Shown here piece after piece: positions 39,058 through 48,114 of a DNA stretch of 52,183 bases. Source of the DNA: Cymbomonas tetramitiformis (lineage: Eukaryota; Chlorophyta; Pyramimonadophyceae; Pyramimonadales; Pyramimonadaceae); NCBI GenBank assembly GCA_001247695.2, contig LGRX02034907.1, forward strand, positions 1-52,183. The letters run 5' to 3'. The translations under genes were made by a program, and so were the position numbers. Under the pieces are notes generated by a model that searched no databases, was not told where the DNA came from, and worked only from the letters and a program-made list of their open reading frames with translations. Numbering within the stretch: position 1 is the stretch's first letter; each line of letters starts with the position of its first letter.

Positions 39058-39281
39058 GTTGTATACAACAATTGGTTGTATGCTTATTATGTATGCTTGC
39101 GCGATGCCAATGTATGCTTTGTGCTATGTGACAAGACAACAAGACAAGAGTATAGAACACAACAAACCAATTATATTCTAACATAATAATATGTTTCTTA
39201 GCATAATACTCTTCTATTGTGCTAGTCATGTGCTTACTGTTAGACTATGCTAGTTTGCTGCTAGTCTGCTGCTAGGCTATA
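39058..39281. other. spacer, no gene seen
   Basis: Short repeats of CTAGTTTGCTGCTAGTCTGC-type sequence precede the 3' end of the next gene. No frame of note. Confidence 0.4.
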
Positions 39282-39938
39282 CTAATTGCCTAACTTTTGG
39301 GTTTTGTTGGCATCCGCAAATTTGTGGGCTGTATCAGCAACGGCTCCAGCCAGACGTTTGAATACGCCCTTCTCTTCTGCACCTGTGGTGTTCTTACTGG
39401 AAACGACTTTCGCATCCTTTTCTTCTTGTTCATCGCGTTCTGCTGCCTCCAGAAGACGCCTCAACTCAGAGGCCTTAAGCTTTTTCTTGAACTTCTCTTC
39501 TTTCTCAGCTTCTTCCTTTTCTTTTTCTTTGTAGGCTTTGCCCACTTCGTAATTGCTGAGCGTGTTCAACACATGGTCGAACCAATTATCTTTATCCTTT
39601 GGGTCGAGTTTTGTGAAAATACTCAAAAAGAGGTCTTCATCGGCGCTCAAGGAACCGACACCTGCAGGCGTTATTTCATATTTACACTCGACAACTCGAT
39701 TCTTCACCACATGCCCAATCGTAATATACTTGACGCCATGCTTGACTTCCTTCTTTTGAAATAAAGAAGGAATGGCTTGGTTAGATCCCGAACCATATAG
39801 TTTCGGGGGATTGTCTTGAGATAAACCCAAACGAAACAAAATATTTTCCTTGGCACGATTTACTTCAATTTCGTGAGATTCTAACTCTCCTTCAGCAATG
39901 TAGTCTTCTGTAACTTCTTCACACTGTGTTTCAAACAT
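39282..39938 (-). CDS. unknown protein with charged coiled-coil tail
   Basis: 218 residues, MFETQCEEVTEDYIAEGELE. The N-terminal 130 residues look globular ('KYITIGHVVKNRVVECKYEI'). The following 60 form a Lys/Glu coiled coil ('KAYKEKEKEEAEKEEKFKKK'), and the tail is basic. I do not recognise the family. It is divergently paired with the gene at 40357 across a repeat-rich 418-base gap. GC content is higher than PLV-A, so it may derive from another virus or the host. Confidence 0.6.
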   Translation of the reverse strand: MFETQCEEVTEDYIAEGELESHEIEVNRAKENILFRLGLSQDNPPKLYGSGSNQAIPSLFQKKEVKHGVKYITIGHVVKNRVVECKYEITPAGVGSLSADEDLFLSIFTKLDPKDKDNWFDHVLNTLSNYEVGKAYKEKEKEEAEKEEKFKKKLKASELRRLLEAAERDEQEEKDAKVVSSKNTTGAEEKGVFKRLAGAVADTAHKFADANKTQKLGN

Positions 39939-40356
39939 TTTTACCGTTCAAAGTTTGTGTCCGCGCTTGGAAAGTTTTGACTAAGATCTGAATATTCTTC
40001 CTCAAGCCTTCTTGCGATCGAAATGTTCTACCTCGAGAAAATTCGCGATCAAAAGATTCTCCCACAAGAAAATAATCGATACAAAGATTCTGCCAAAATG
40101 ATATTTTGCCTTATGTATTAACTATGTAGATTCTTTGTATAGAATCTTTGAAGTAAAAAGATTCTGCGTTTAGAATCTTTAGAGTAAAATGATTCTTCAA
40201 GTAGAACTTTTAGCTCGAGAATATTCTCGAACAAGAACTTTACGCTCGATATCGAATATAACGCAGTAGGGTTTTTACAACAGAAAAAAAAAAAGCTTTA
40301 ACTTTCGTTGCCTGAAAGGTTTGCTATTTCGCGCGCTGCGGTTAAACTTATGAAAT
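39939..40356. promoter_or_regulatory. divergent promoter region with AGATTCT / GAATCTTT array
   Basis: Between two divergent genes lie at least seven AAAGATTCT or AGAATCTTT units (about 40045-40195), plus GATCGAAATGTTCTACCTCGAG-, GCTCGAGAATATTCTCGA- and TTTACGCTCGAT-type units. TTCTCGAGAA/GAATATTC palindromes resemble heat-shock-element-like or other dimer-binding sites. A shared regulatory region is an inference from position and repetition. Confidence 0.45.
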
Positions 40357-41385
40357 ATGGCTCCTAAAACGTTTTCGAAAAGCAAAGGCAAAGGCAAAGC
40401 GCCTGAAGTTAGTTCTGACCTCGTTACTTGCCAGTTTGTTAAACCAAATGGACACGTTTGTGCCAATATTATCAAAGCAGGTGGGCATGTTGACAGGTGT
40501 GGATATCACACTCCTGAATGTCTTGCGAAAAAACAGGCTGCCAGAGAGAAAGCACGCGCATTAAAGGTAAAAAAGCAAAAAGGTTACAGTTCCGATGAAC
40601 CAGTATCAGAACAAGATTGCGACAAAGACGATGGCGGTGAAACGTCTAAGAGTGGTAAACAAAAGGGTAAGTCCAAGAAACGTTCCGAAATTGAACCTGA
40701 CAGCGATGACTCTAGCGACAGCAGCGACAAAACAGACAACAATGACAATACAGACAGTGAACCTGAAACAGATATAAGCAAAATGGGTTTTTCTAAACTG
40801 CTGGACTTTTTAGAGGCAAACTTTTCAAAAGAACTTGCAACATACAATTGGGATATCTGTGAAGATGCTGTTATGGATGCAGTCGACGAAGCGGAGCAGA
40901 AAGCTGACGAAGAGAAGCAGACAGTGGTTGAAGCGCAGCAAAAAGCTCAACGGAAATTGGCTATTTTAAAGTGGGACAAGCTTGTTGCTGACTACAGCGC
41001 TCGTGATCGGTTCATTCAACGTATGAACTTTGAAAGTATCACAGAGTATTTATGGAATAATCACCACAAAGACTTGTTGGAATATTGTGAAGACCAATTT
41101 AGCAGAAAAGAACAATGGCGACTTACATACAAGCATACGGAGGCGAACCAAAAAATCGCTATTCTTAAGTGGCAAAACCTTGCTTTAAACTATAGTTTCA
41201 GGGATCTTTTGGGAACCTCTGATATTGCCAGCAGTTCTGACAACTTTACTGATCGGGATCTCGAAACGGAGTTTCAGTCAAAGCTTAGCCTTTCTGAAAC
41301 CAGAGGAGAGCTACTCAAGTCTCAAATCGCACCCCAGCCATCCGTAGACTCTACTGGCAGCTTGGATAGCCAAGACTTGTGCTAA
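40357..41385 (+). CDS. unknown protein, N-terminal CxnC-H zinc-finger-like motif
   Basis: 342 residues, MAPKTFSKSKGKGKAPEVSS. Residues 25-55 hold 'TCQFVKPNGHVCANIIKAGG' then 'VDRCGYHTPEC': a possible zinc-binding unit like that at 38778. A basic segment and a long acidic Asp/Ser/Glu linker (about 75-140) follow. The C-terminal 190 residues have two similar helical repeats ('KLAILKWDKLVADYSARDRF' and 'KIAILKWQNLALNYSFRDLL'), pointing to an internal duplication. No named family. The frame is complete. Confidence 0.65.
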   Translation: MAPKTFSKSKGKGKAPEVSSDLVTCQFVKPNGHVCANIIKAGGHVDRCGYHTPECLAKKQAAREKARALKVKKQKGYSSDEPVSEQDCDKDDGGETSKSGKQKGKSKKRSEIEPDSDDSSDSSDKTDNNDNTDSEPETDISKMGFSKLLDFLEANFSKELATYNWDICEDAVMDAVDEAEQKADEEKQTVVEAQQKAQRKLAILKWDKLVADYSARDRFIQRMNFESITEYLWNNHHKDLLEYCEDQFSRKEQWRLTYKHTEANQKIAILKWQNLALNYSFRDLLGTSDIASSSDNFTDRDLETEFQSKLSLSETRGELLKSQIAPQPSVDSTGSLDSQDLC

Positions 41386-41792
41386 ACACTTTTGTGCACC
41401 GGACTTTTAGCTGAAATAGACAGCAATTTATAACAGTAGTTTATATATATATATATATTTGTGTACCCAATTTCGTTTTACACTTAGCATACATTGGCAT
41501 AGCACACAAGAGCATAGCACAAGCATACATAAGCATATTATACATATCTCATAATATTGCATATCATATATATGTATTCTATAGACAAAAAACTATTCAA
41601 AAATAATGTGCGTTTTCATTATAAACCACTTTTTGCTTTAGAAAGACTTTTCCATATCAGGCTATCGATATACAAACAAAATATATGTATTCTATTAAAG
41701 GAAAACTGTTCAAAAATAAATTGCGTTTTTCAATATACAATTTTTTTTTTGCATTGAAAAGACTCATTTCAAATAATATATATAGTACATAT
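41386..41792. other. AT-rich spacer with a partial duplication
   Basis: Two related stretches, 'atgtattctatagacaaaaa' at 41571 and 'atgtattctattaaaggaaa' at 41685, each followed by 'ttcaaaaataa.(t)tgcgtttt'. This suggests a duplicated 5' part of the following gene. No separate gene is claimed. Confidence 0.45.
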
Positions 41793-42020
41793 ATGAAGAC
41801 GCATTATTGTTCTAAACTTTATACTCAAAATGACTTTTGTGTAAATATATATGAAATACTTTCTAAATCTAGAGTGAAAGAATATTCTTATAAAAGAAAG
41901 ACTTTCCAAGAAGGAAAAGCGTTTTACAATGACAATACAAATAACATTACAAATGATACTGCTACGAATACAAAAAAGAAACAGGAATATAAGTATCAAT
42001 TAAACAATTTGTTTAGCTAA
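41793..42020 (+). CDS. small AT-rich viral-like ORF
   Basis: 75 residues from ATG 41793 (MKTHYCSKLYTQNDFCVNIY); the frame is open upstream to 41685. Lys/Asn/Thr-rich, ending 'QEYKYQLNNLFS'. It overlaps the 3' end of the convergent gene at 42000 by 21 bases. Unknown function. Confidence 0.4.
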   Translation: MKTHYCSKLYTQNDFCVNIYEILSKSRVKEYSYKRKTFQEGKAFYNDNTNNITNDTATNTKKKQEYKYQLNNLFS

Positions 42021-42260
42021 TATAATATTTTCCATATCTTCAACTAAATTAAACGAAATATTATACCGGTCACTACCTTCAAAGTTGTTAACTCCAAATG
42101 GACAATGCATTTTCGGTGTTTCTAAGTATAACGGCTTTTGATCATATTGATTACTTATAAACTTATATGGTTTAGATTTACTTTTTATTTTTGTAAAATC
42201 AACATTATCAATAATCAATTTTTCAATATCAAAATTATCATATTTAACTACCGAAATCAT
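42000..42260 (-). CDS. conserved large-virus-like protein, probably truncated
   Basis: 86 residues from ATG at 42260. It has 'KPLYLETPKMHCPFGVNNFE' and then 'YNISFNLVED'. The P.(I/L)Y..TPKM.CPFGV pattern recalls, from memory, an uncharacterised protein present in many algal large DNA viruses and PLVs. Family members are usually longer, so the C-terminal part is probably lost. Confidence 0.5.
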   Translation of the reverse strand: MISVVKYDNFDIEKLIIDNVDFTKIKSKSKPYKFISNQYDQKPLYLETPKMHCPFGVNNFEGSDRYNISFNLVEDMENIILAKQIV

Positions 42261-44466
42261 ATTAATAAATTTAGTTATAACATTTATTTTTTAAGTTAGG
42301 TTATGTTTATTTTAGAAGCCTATCCAAAGATATTGCATGAGCATTACAATATTGATCATCGATCTACCATGCGGGTATATATATACGAAGTTTATATACT
42401 TCGTATAGATATATCCGTTATCCAACGGTGTCGCAGCGCCAGCGCTCCATCTGATACTGCATCCGCTGCGCATGGCGCACATGTATTTACAGCCGTCGTC
42501 GCTATAAAACTGCATAAACGCAGTGGCAATTCGTGCAGACATTTCTGAGTTTATATGCATTGTGTGGACGCGCATACATGCTACTGTACAATTATAAAGA
42601 TACGCAAGTGGCACAGCGTGCTTCCTTTTAATACATTTATATTTGCAGACGTCGTGCTCGGATGTCGCGATGCGATCTAGCGGTCTCCCTTCTACATCGT
42701 CTGCATGTCGAACACGCATGGTGCAATTGTGAAATATATCTGCCCACAGCTCGCTTCCTGTATCGCAACTGTCGAGCTTGCATGTCGGTTGGGATGCATC
42801 CAACGGGATTTCTGCCATGCGGATGGGAGACGATGCATGGGTGTATACAATTTCAAATGAAATTTCAATTATGATCATCAAGCAAATATAAAAGCAAATG
42901 GAAATGCGCAGACATCCCGCACTGGAGGCATCGCGACAGCGACATGCAAATGCGGCAGTTGCGATATGGAAACAAGTTATGAGCTCGTGCCTTATAATAT
43001 CAGCTATCGATACATACTCCATGCATTGGCTAGGGAACGAAAGTCGTGATATGATATAAATTGTAAACGTGTACTGTACAGCTGAAGGGGCACCGAAAGC
43101 AATGATGATATAATTATTCGATATTGACAATAATCTATATGCAATGCATCGTCATCTAGGTATTTTCGATACAACTTGAATTTGACCAATTCCAATACTT
43201 TCAACGTTGACACACACATATGCAGCGTCGTAGAGCGGGTTTTGATACAGTCATCACTAGTAATTAAATGGGAGATTTGTTGAAAAGAATTTGCGGTCGC
43301 GACGCGATAGATTTGAAGATATGGTACCCGCATACACCGTAGATTTGATAAAAGTCGTACCATACACCGTAGACTTGAATGATCGTCAAACTCTTGAATA
43401 ATCTACTTACTTTAGGCATATATCATTCACGTCTTGGATACATTACGCGATTCATTAGACGGGCGAAATTCGGAACTATAATCTCATTCATCTGAACCGT
43501 GCACTGAAAATGAAGTAATATCTGCATTTAATCGTGCGTCCCCGCGAAAAAGTCGAAGTGGGGCACGCCACATTTCTTGGGTGGCATATGACTGCTTTTT
43601 TGTACGGTATGTCATTTTGAGACGCAAAAGATTTGGTTTGGTTTTTGACAGATTCACCTCTCGCATACGTATGATACTCGCGTTTTTGTATAATTACGTA
43701 TGATACTCACAGTGTCACTGTCCCATTTTACAGCAGATGTCGCTTTGAGCATTTTGCGATGTACAGATGTTATTTGTTAACTATGTAATTTCAACTTAAC
43801 GCGGAACGCTCTCTCTCTCTCGCAGTGAGACCCCGTACAGCCAGGCGAAGATTTTTAAGATTACGTGCTCATCTCAGTAATATTTTCCTATCTAATATTA
43901 TCACATATTTCTACTGAGTCAGGGGGTATTCGCTTCGCAAAGAATGATGGCCCCTTTCACTACTTTTGGAAGTCGCGAAAACCCTAAGATCCCGCTCAAC
44001 ATGCCCACATGACCGCGCCGGCCCTTAGCGAGAATTGTGGTTGGCCATTCAGACCGTACGAATTAACATTGAAAGATAACACATATGCGATAATATTTTG
44101 GTAAGCCGTTCCCTCATCCGCAGCGCATACTTGTTTGCAAGCGAGCGCGCAGATGAGGGACGAAACCCTAGCGGAAACGTGGACGCGGTTGACATCCGCG
44201 TTTTTGCTAGGGCTGACAGCGCGCTGTCAAATGCTCAAAACGTGTTCGTTATGCGAATATGATATGTGTGGTACGCTTGTGCTATGCATTGTGATTTCAT
44301 GCGGTGCGTATGTCGAGCCGTTCACTCGATGCGTGCCCAATGACCCCCTCCCTTGCGCGGCGTTCCAGATCCCAGATTATGCACGGATCTCGCGCGCGCA
44401 AAAAATATGTTGTTCCTAACACACCTAAAAATAAGTATGCAAAGTTTCGATGCTTGCGGTGTATTG
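42261..44466. other. gene-poor region
   Basis: One long minus-strand frame (42312-43130, 272 codons) is Cys/Met/Ile-rich with no recognisable motif; I consider it unlikely to be a gene. The rest has hairpins: CCCTCATC...GATGAGGG (44111-44159) and CCCTAGC...GCTAGGG (44168-44213), and a CT microsatellite at 43810-43822. Composition is closer to host DNA than to PLV-A. Confidence 0.4.
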
Positions 44467-44548
44467 CTCGGACCTCTACATCAGGCTGCTGGACAGTGAC
44501 TTACGGGTCCGTAAGTCACTGTCCAGCAGCTCGAGGTGAAGGTCTGAG
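44467..44548. repeat. 82-bp hairpin
   Basis: Perfect 21-bp arms (CTGCTGGACAGTGACTTACG... at 44486-44506, inverted at 44509-44529) around a 2-base centre. They are extended outward by imperfect pairing of GCTCGGACCTC with GAGGTGAAGGTCTGAGC. Foldback or MITE-like. Confidence 0.85.
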
Positions 44549-45440
44549 CGAGAACAGGTGAGCGGTTTATGTTTTGTTCGACGTGAGCACGTGACGGAGG
44601 CTAGACACGTCATCATACCACGGATATGCGAATGGAAAATATAAAAATTGAATTTCACCAACAAATATTTTAGTGAATATAAACCTTTGGTATATTCACT
44701 ACATCGCGGCCAGATTATTGGCTGAAAAAAAAAAGATTACCACACGACTTGTATTTATTGGTCATAGAGACCACAGGCTTTCGCTGGAAGCGCTTTCGCG
44801 TTTTTTTTGCTTTTTTTCCGCGTTTCCCCAATATTTCCCGATATACATATATCCCTTTGGCATCATTGTGATAATAATTTTTCGAGGGACGGTATAAAAT
44901 TTTCAGTCTGCATTTTAAAAATAAAATTTCAATTTTCTATTCTAGGATTGTCACTTTTTCTATTCCAAAATAATAATATTCCGACCCACTAGCACTTGGT
45001 ATCATCTAAGGAAGGGTCTAGCGTTATGGGGACACCAAGTTTTCACGGCATTTGGACGCGTATCGCAGAAGTCGGTTCTGGGGGGTTTTATGAATTGGGG
45101 CGCCGATGTATTGAAATGGGGCAAACCGATTGGAGGGGTGTTCAATATGCCGGCAACTGCCTACAACACACGTATTGAACAGTAGTAAGGCACCGACTAT
45201 AGGGCACACTTTTTTATCACCATAAAAACCATATGACATATGTCATAACCCTATGCCATATATGTCATAAGTCATACAAGAAAATGACAAGTAAAATGAC
45301 AAGGAAATATACAATAAATATACAATAAATAATTACGTAATAAATGATTAAAAAATTACGTAAATAAATGTGTAACAAAATAAGATTTAAATAAGTTCTA
45401 AAATGAATTTAAATAAGTTCTAAAATAGATTATATAAACG
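44549..45440. other. spacer before the second PLV-A cassette
   Basis: No convincing gene. A GC-rich block at 45000-45200 (60-codon frame beginning at 44996) stands out but has no motif. AT-rich repeats of CATATGTCATA and AATAAGTTCTAAAAT follow before viral sequence starts at about 45440. Confidence 0.4.
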
Positions 45441-45551
45441 ATGTATATTATTGACGACCGCAACAATCAACAGCCTCCAACTTATAATGATGTTTTAAAT
45501 AACGACAAACAATTTCATAAAACATATAAATCTTTATTTCCAGAATTTTAA
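45441..45551 (+). pseudogene. C-terminal remnant of the PPTY protein
   Basis: 36 codons, MYIIDDRNNQQPPTYNDVLN to 'SLFPEF', matching the last 30 residues of the gene ending at 25103. The coiled-coil body is missing. Same spacing to the ATPase as in copy 1, so it marks the left edge of the duplicated cassette. Confidence 0.65.
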
Positions 45552-45582
45552 TATTTATTATAAGGAAACTTTTGAATTTATT

Positions 45583-46492
45583 GATGTCTTTTCATAAAAT
45601 AAATGACAAAAAAATATGGAATTCAATTACCGAAAAATTCAGCTTTTACAATTGAAACCGAACCAAATTTTATTCAATTACACGGAATCATTTTGGCCGT
45701 GGCAAAACGTGGTGTAGGTAAAACCACAGCTTTATCTAATTTATTAAGATTAATGAAAACTAATAATGCTTTAGATAGATTAATTTTGATGTCTCCAACA
45801 TATCATAATAATAAACATTATTTTCAAGGACTTCCATTAGATGATAATAATGATGTTTTGGAGCCAACAAAAGATGTTCCCGAAAAGATTGAAAATATAT
45901 TAAATGAGGAAGCCACCGACTATGAAGAATATCACGAAAAATTGAAAAAATATAAAAACATTTGATGTCGTTGTTGAAAAGAAAAGATATTAATATATAT
46001 GATATTCCTACTGATTTATTATTAGAATTTTCGGACTCTGATTTTGAACCTCCACACCATAAATATAATGGTAAAAAGCCTATGACTGTGGTATTCTTTG
46101 ATGATGTACAAGGCTCCGACGTTATGAAACCTTCTTCCAAATTAAGTAACTTAGTTATCAAACATAGACATATGGGAAAATTAAAAGATTCTGCATTAGG
46201 AACAACTATTTTGTTTAGTACACAATCATACACATCTAATAGCGGTGGCCTATTGAAAGCTATTCGTGGAAATTTAACACATATGTTGGTATTTCGTCAC
46301 AAACATATGAAAGAAATTGATTGTATTTCCGAAGAATGTGCCGGTGAAATATCAAAAGAAGTATTTGATGATGTATATAAGAAGTCAATTCAAAACCCAC
46401 ACGACCTTTTGTTTATTGATCTACATAAGAAACAAAATCATCCATCAGCATTTCGTAGGAATTTCAATGAATTTATTGTCCCTACAATGTAA
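45583..46492 (+). pseudogene. packaging ATPase, copy 2, two frameshifts
   Basis: The original start is probably ATG 45583 (MSFHKIND); an extra A in a run of seven (45607-45613) shifts it into the open frame from 45603. Walker A 'AVAKRGVGKTTALSNLLR' is at about 45695-45745. The frame stops at 45963-45965 and resumes one base off at 45965 ('MSLLKRKDINIYDIPTDLLL'). Walker B 'MTVVFFDDVQGSD' is at about 46085-46122, then 'ILFSTQSYTSNSGG' and the end at 46490-46492. It is the best preserved of the ATPase copies. A FtsK/HerA-type genome-packaging motor is inferred from these motifs and the viral context. Confidence 0.88.
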
Positions 46493-47110
46493 ATCTTGAA
46501 TTAATTCTTTCAATAATTGTGGTGGTATTACATAAGCATCATTTACACCTATATTGTCTTTGGAATTTGATGAGTGTGTACGTTGGGCGGTATATAAATG
46601 CTTGCCGTACTTTTGTTGACTATCACAAGGCGTCAATTTATTACAAATTTTCAAATTAAAATCGTTTACATTTGTCCAAATATTAGTCATTTTTCTATAG
46701 GGAAAACCATATCTACAATAACAACAAGTGTGCTTATACATACATAATGGAATCATAAAGTCTCGTCGTTGTAATAGTCCACCGTCGGCCGGGTTTTCTA
46801 TGAACCAATATTTCGGTTTGAAATAATTTATGATTTCCATGGTTCTTTTTACTATGTTGTCGGCCAAAATGAGATTTCGTGGTTTGCGCCGGTGTGCTTT
46901 AGAATATTCGGTACAAGGCGGACTAGCCCATATTATTTCGAATTCATTTGGTAAATATGTTTCTTTATAATTCCATTGAAGAATATCACCGTGTATTGTA
47001 GGATCATATTTGTGAAGAATATCTAAAGTCGTAATTTCACAATGTGCGTACATTTTTTGTATTTCTTTGGAAAATGATTTTGTACCGCAAAAGAGCTCTA
47101 ATATTTTCAT
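46445..47110 (-). CDS. cytosine-5 DNA methyltransferase, phage-type, intact
   Basis: 221 residues from ATG at 47110. Motif I 'LELFCGTKSFSKEI' (residues 4-17); 'TTLDI' (about 28-32); catalytic motif IV 'WASPPCTEYSKAHRR' with Cys66; 'YWFIENPADGGLLQRRDFMI' (ENP in place of ENV, motif VI); then a small target-recognition part with 'CCYCRYGFPYRKMTNIWTN' and 'CDSQQKYGKHLYTAQ'. Shorter than cellular C5 enzymes (300+), as usual for this phage-like group. No clear QxRxR motif VIII. Its 3' end overlaps the ATPase end on the other strand by 48 bases. The C-terminal domain of the retroelement ORF at 49465 is its homologue. Likely action: methylating viral DNA at an unknown cytosine context. Confidence 0.88.
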   Translation of the reverse strand: MKILELFCGTKSFSKEIQKMYAHCEITTLDILHKYDPTIHGDILQWNYKETYLPNEFEIIWASPPCTEYSKAHRRKPRNLILADNIVKRTMEIINYFKPKYWFIENPADGGLLQRRDFMIPLCMYKHTCCYCRYGFPYRKMTNIWTNVNDFNLKICNKLTPCDSQQKYGKHLYTAQRTHSSNSKDNIGVNDAYVIPPQLLKELIQDLHCRDNKFIEIPTKC

Positions 47111-47126
47111 CCTTATTTTAAATAAA

Positions 47127-47417
47127 ATGGGTTGTAATTACACAATAAGTAAACATACAAGAAAGAACGCAAAGAAATTGAATGTCTATGTGAAACTTTC
47201 AACAAATAAGAACAAGAAATTAGATGTGTTTGACAAGAAAAATAATAAGAAAATAGCAAGTATAGGTGCGTGTGATTATAATGACTATTCTTCTTACATC
47301 AAATTAAAAGGTATTGAGTATGCACAAAAAAGAAGAAGACTTTACAAGCTAAGACATAATAAAGATAGACTTGTTAAAGGTTCTAATGGATTCTATGCGG
47401 ATAAACTATTGTGGTAG
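47127..47417 (+). CDS. small conserved viral protein, DUF5754-like (PLV-A copy 2)
   Basis: 96 residues from ATG 47127 (MGCNYTISKHTRKNAKKLNV). Very similar to 38317-38610, with the same divergent position beside the cytosine methyltransferase. 'KLDVFDKKNNKKIASIGACD', 'GIEYAQKRRRLYKLRHNKDR' and 'GSNGFYADKLLW'. Intact. Confidence 0.76.
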   Translation: MGCNYTISKHTRKNAKKLNVYVKLSTNKNKKLDVFDKKNNKKIASIGACDYNDYSSYIKLKGIEYAQKRRRLYKLRHNKDRLVKGSNGFYADKLLW

Positions 47418-47454
47418 ATAGAAGACAACTCTTTTCAAATTATCTTCAGGCAAT

Positions 47455-47938
47455 ATGACAGGTATAGACGGTTTCGAAAAGCCCGTTCACAAATACAAGG
47501 GTGAACGTCCGATATTGGCTGTTTTTGTTGATGATTGTCAATCAACGAATTTGTTTCGAGCTCCAAATTTTCTCAAATTTATCACAAGACATCGACATAT
47601 AGCTGATTTTGAAACCGGTGGGGCGTTAGGCGTATCATGCTTTATTTGCATTCAGAATTTTAAATCTCAGTTTGGAGGTTGTCCAAGAGCGGTGAAAAAC
47701 AATGCAACTTCTTTAGGAGTATTTAAAATGAAAGACAAAAGAATTACAGGAAATATTCGAATCATGTTCCGGAGAAATCGATGAAAAAACTTTCCATGAT
47801 GTATATAACTATGCTACTGCAAATGAACCTCACTCATTTTTGTTAATCGATTTGCATAAGAAAGATGATCATCCATCGATGTTTCGAAAACGATATTCTG
47901 AATTCATAATTCCTGAAAAAATAAATCATAACTTATGA
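47455..47938 (+). pseudogene. third packaging-ATPase copy, N-terminally truncated
   Basis: Begins at 'FEKPVHKYKGERPILAVFVD', which corresponds to the region just before Walker B ('LAVFVDDCQSTN'). A frameshift at about 47770 separates it from the closing part ('EIDEKTFHDVYNYATANEPH' and 'LLIDLHKKDDHPSMF') ending at 47936-47938. It is diverged from the other two copies, so it is from a different virus lineage or an old duplication. No Walker A. Confidence 0.72.
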
Positions 47939-47997
47939 AGTTTTTTTCCACCTAAAGACCATTATTACGTAAAGTAAAGAACAAAGAACAATTTATC

Positions 47998-48114
47998 ATG
48001 CAAAAAGTTGATTTAAACCATCTTTCTACGTATATTGCAAGTATTCGTAAAGGAAGTTTACGAAAAAATCCTGAAACAATGAAAAAATCGGTTGGGTTTT
48101 TTTTTATAACTATA
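47998..48114 (+). pseudogene. 5' fragment of a viral gene cut by the retroelement
   Basis: About 36 codons, MQKVDLNHLSTYIASIRKGS to a poly-T run at 48098-48106, are AT-rich and viral in composition. The frame then runs by chance into the retroelement RNase H. The junction lies at about 48110-48130, where GC rises sharply. Confidence 0.5.

Noticed and set aside
42312..43130. 272-codon minus-strand frame
   Set aside because: Rich in Cys, Met, Ile and Tyr with no domain, repeats or neighbours in support; composition fits a chance frame in stop-poor sequence. Kept only as a note in the gene-poor region.
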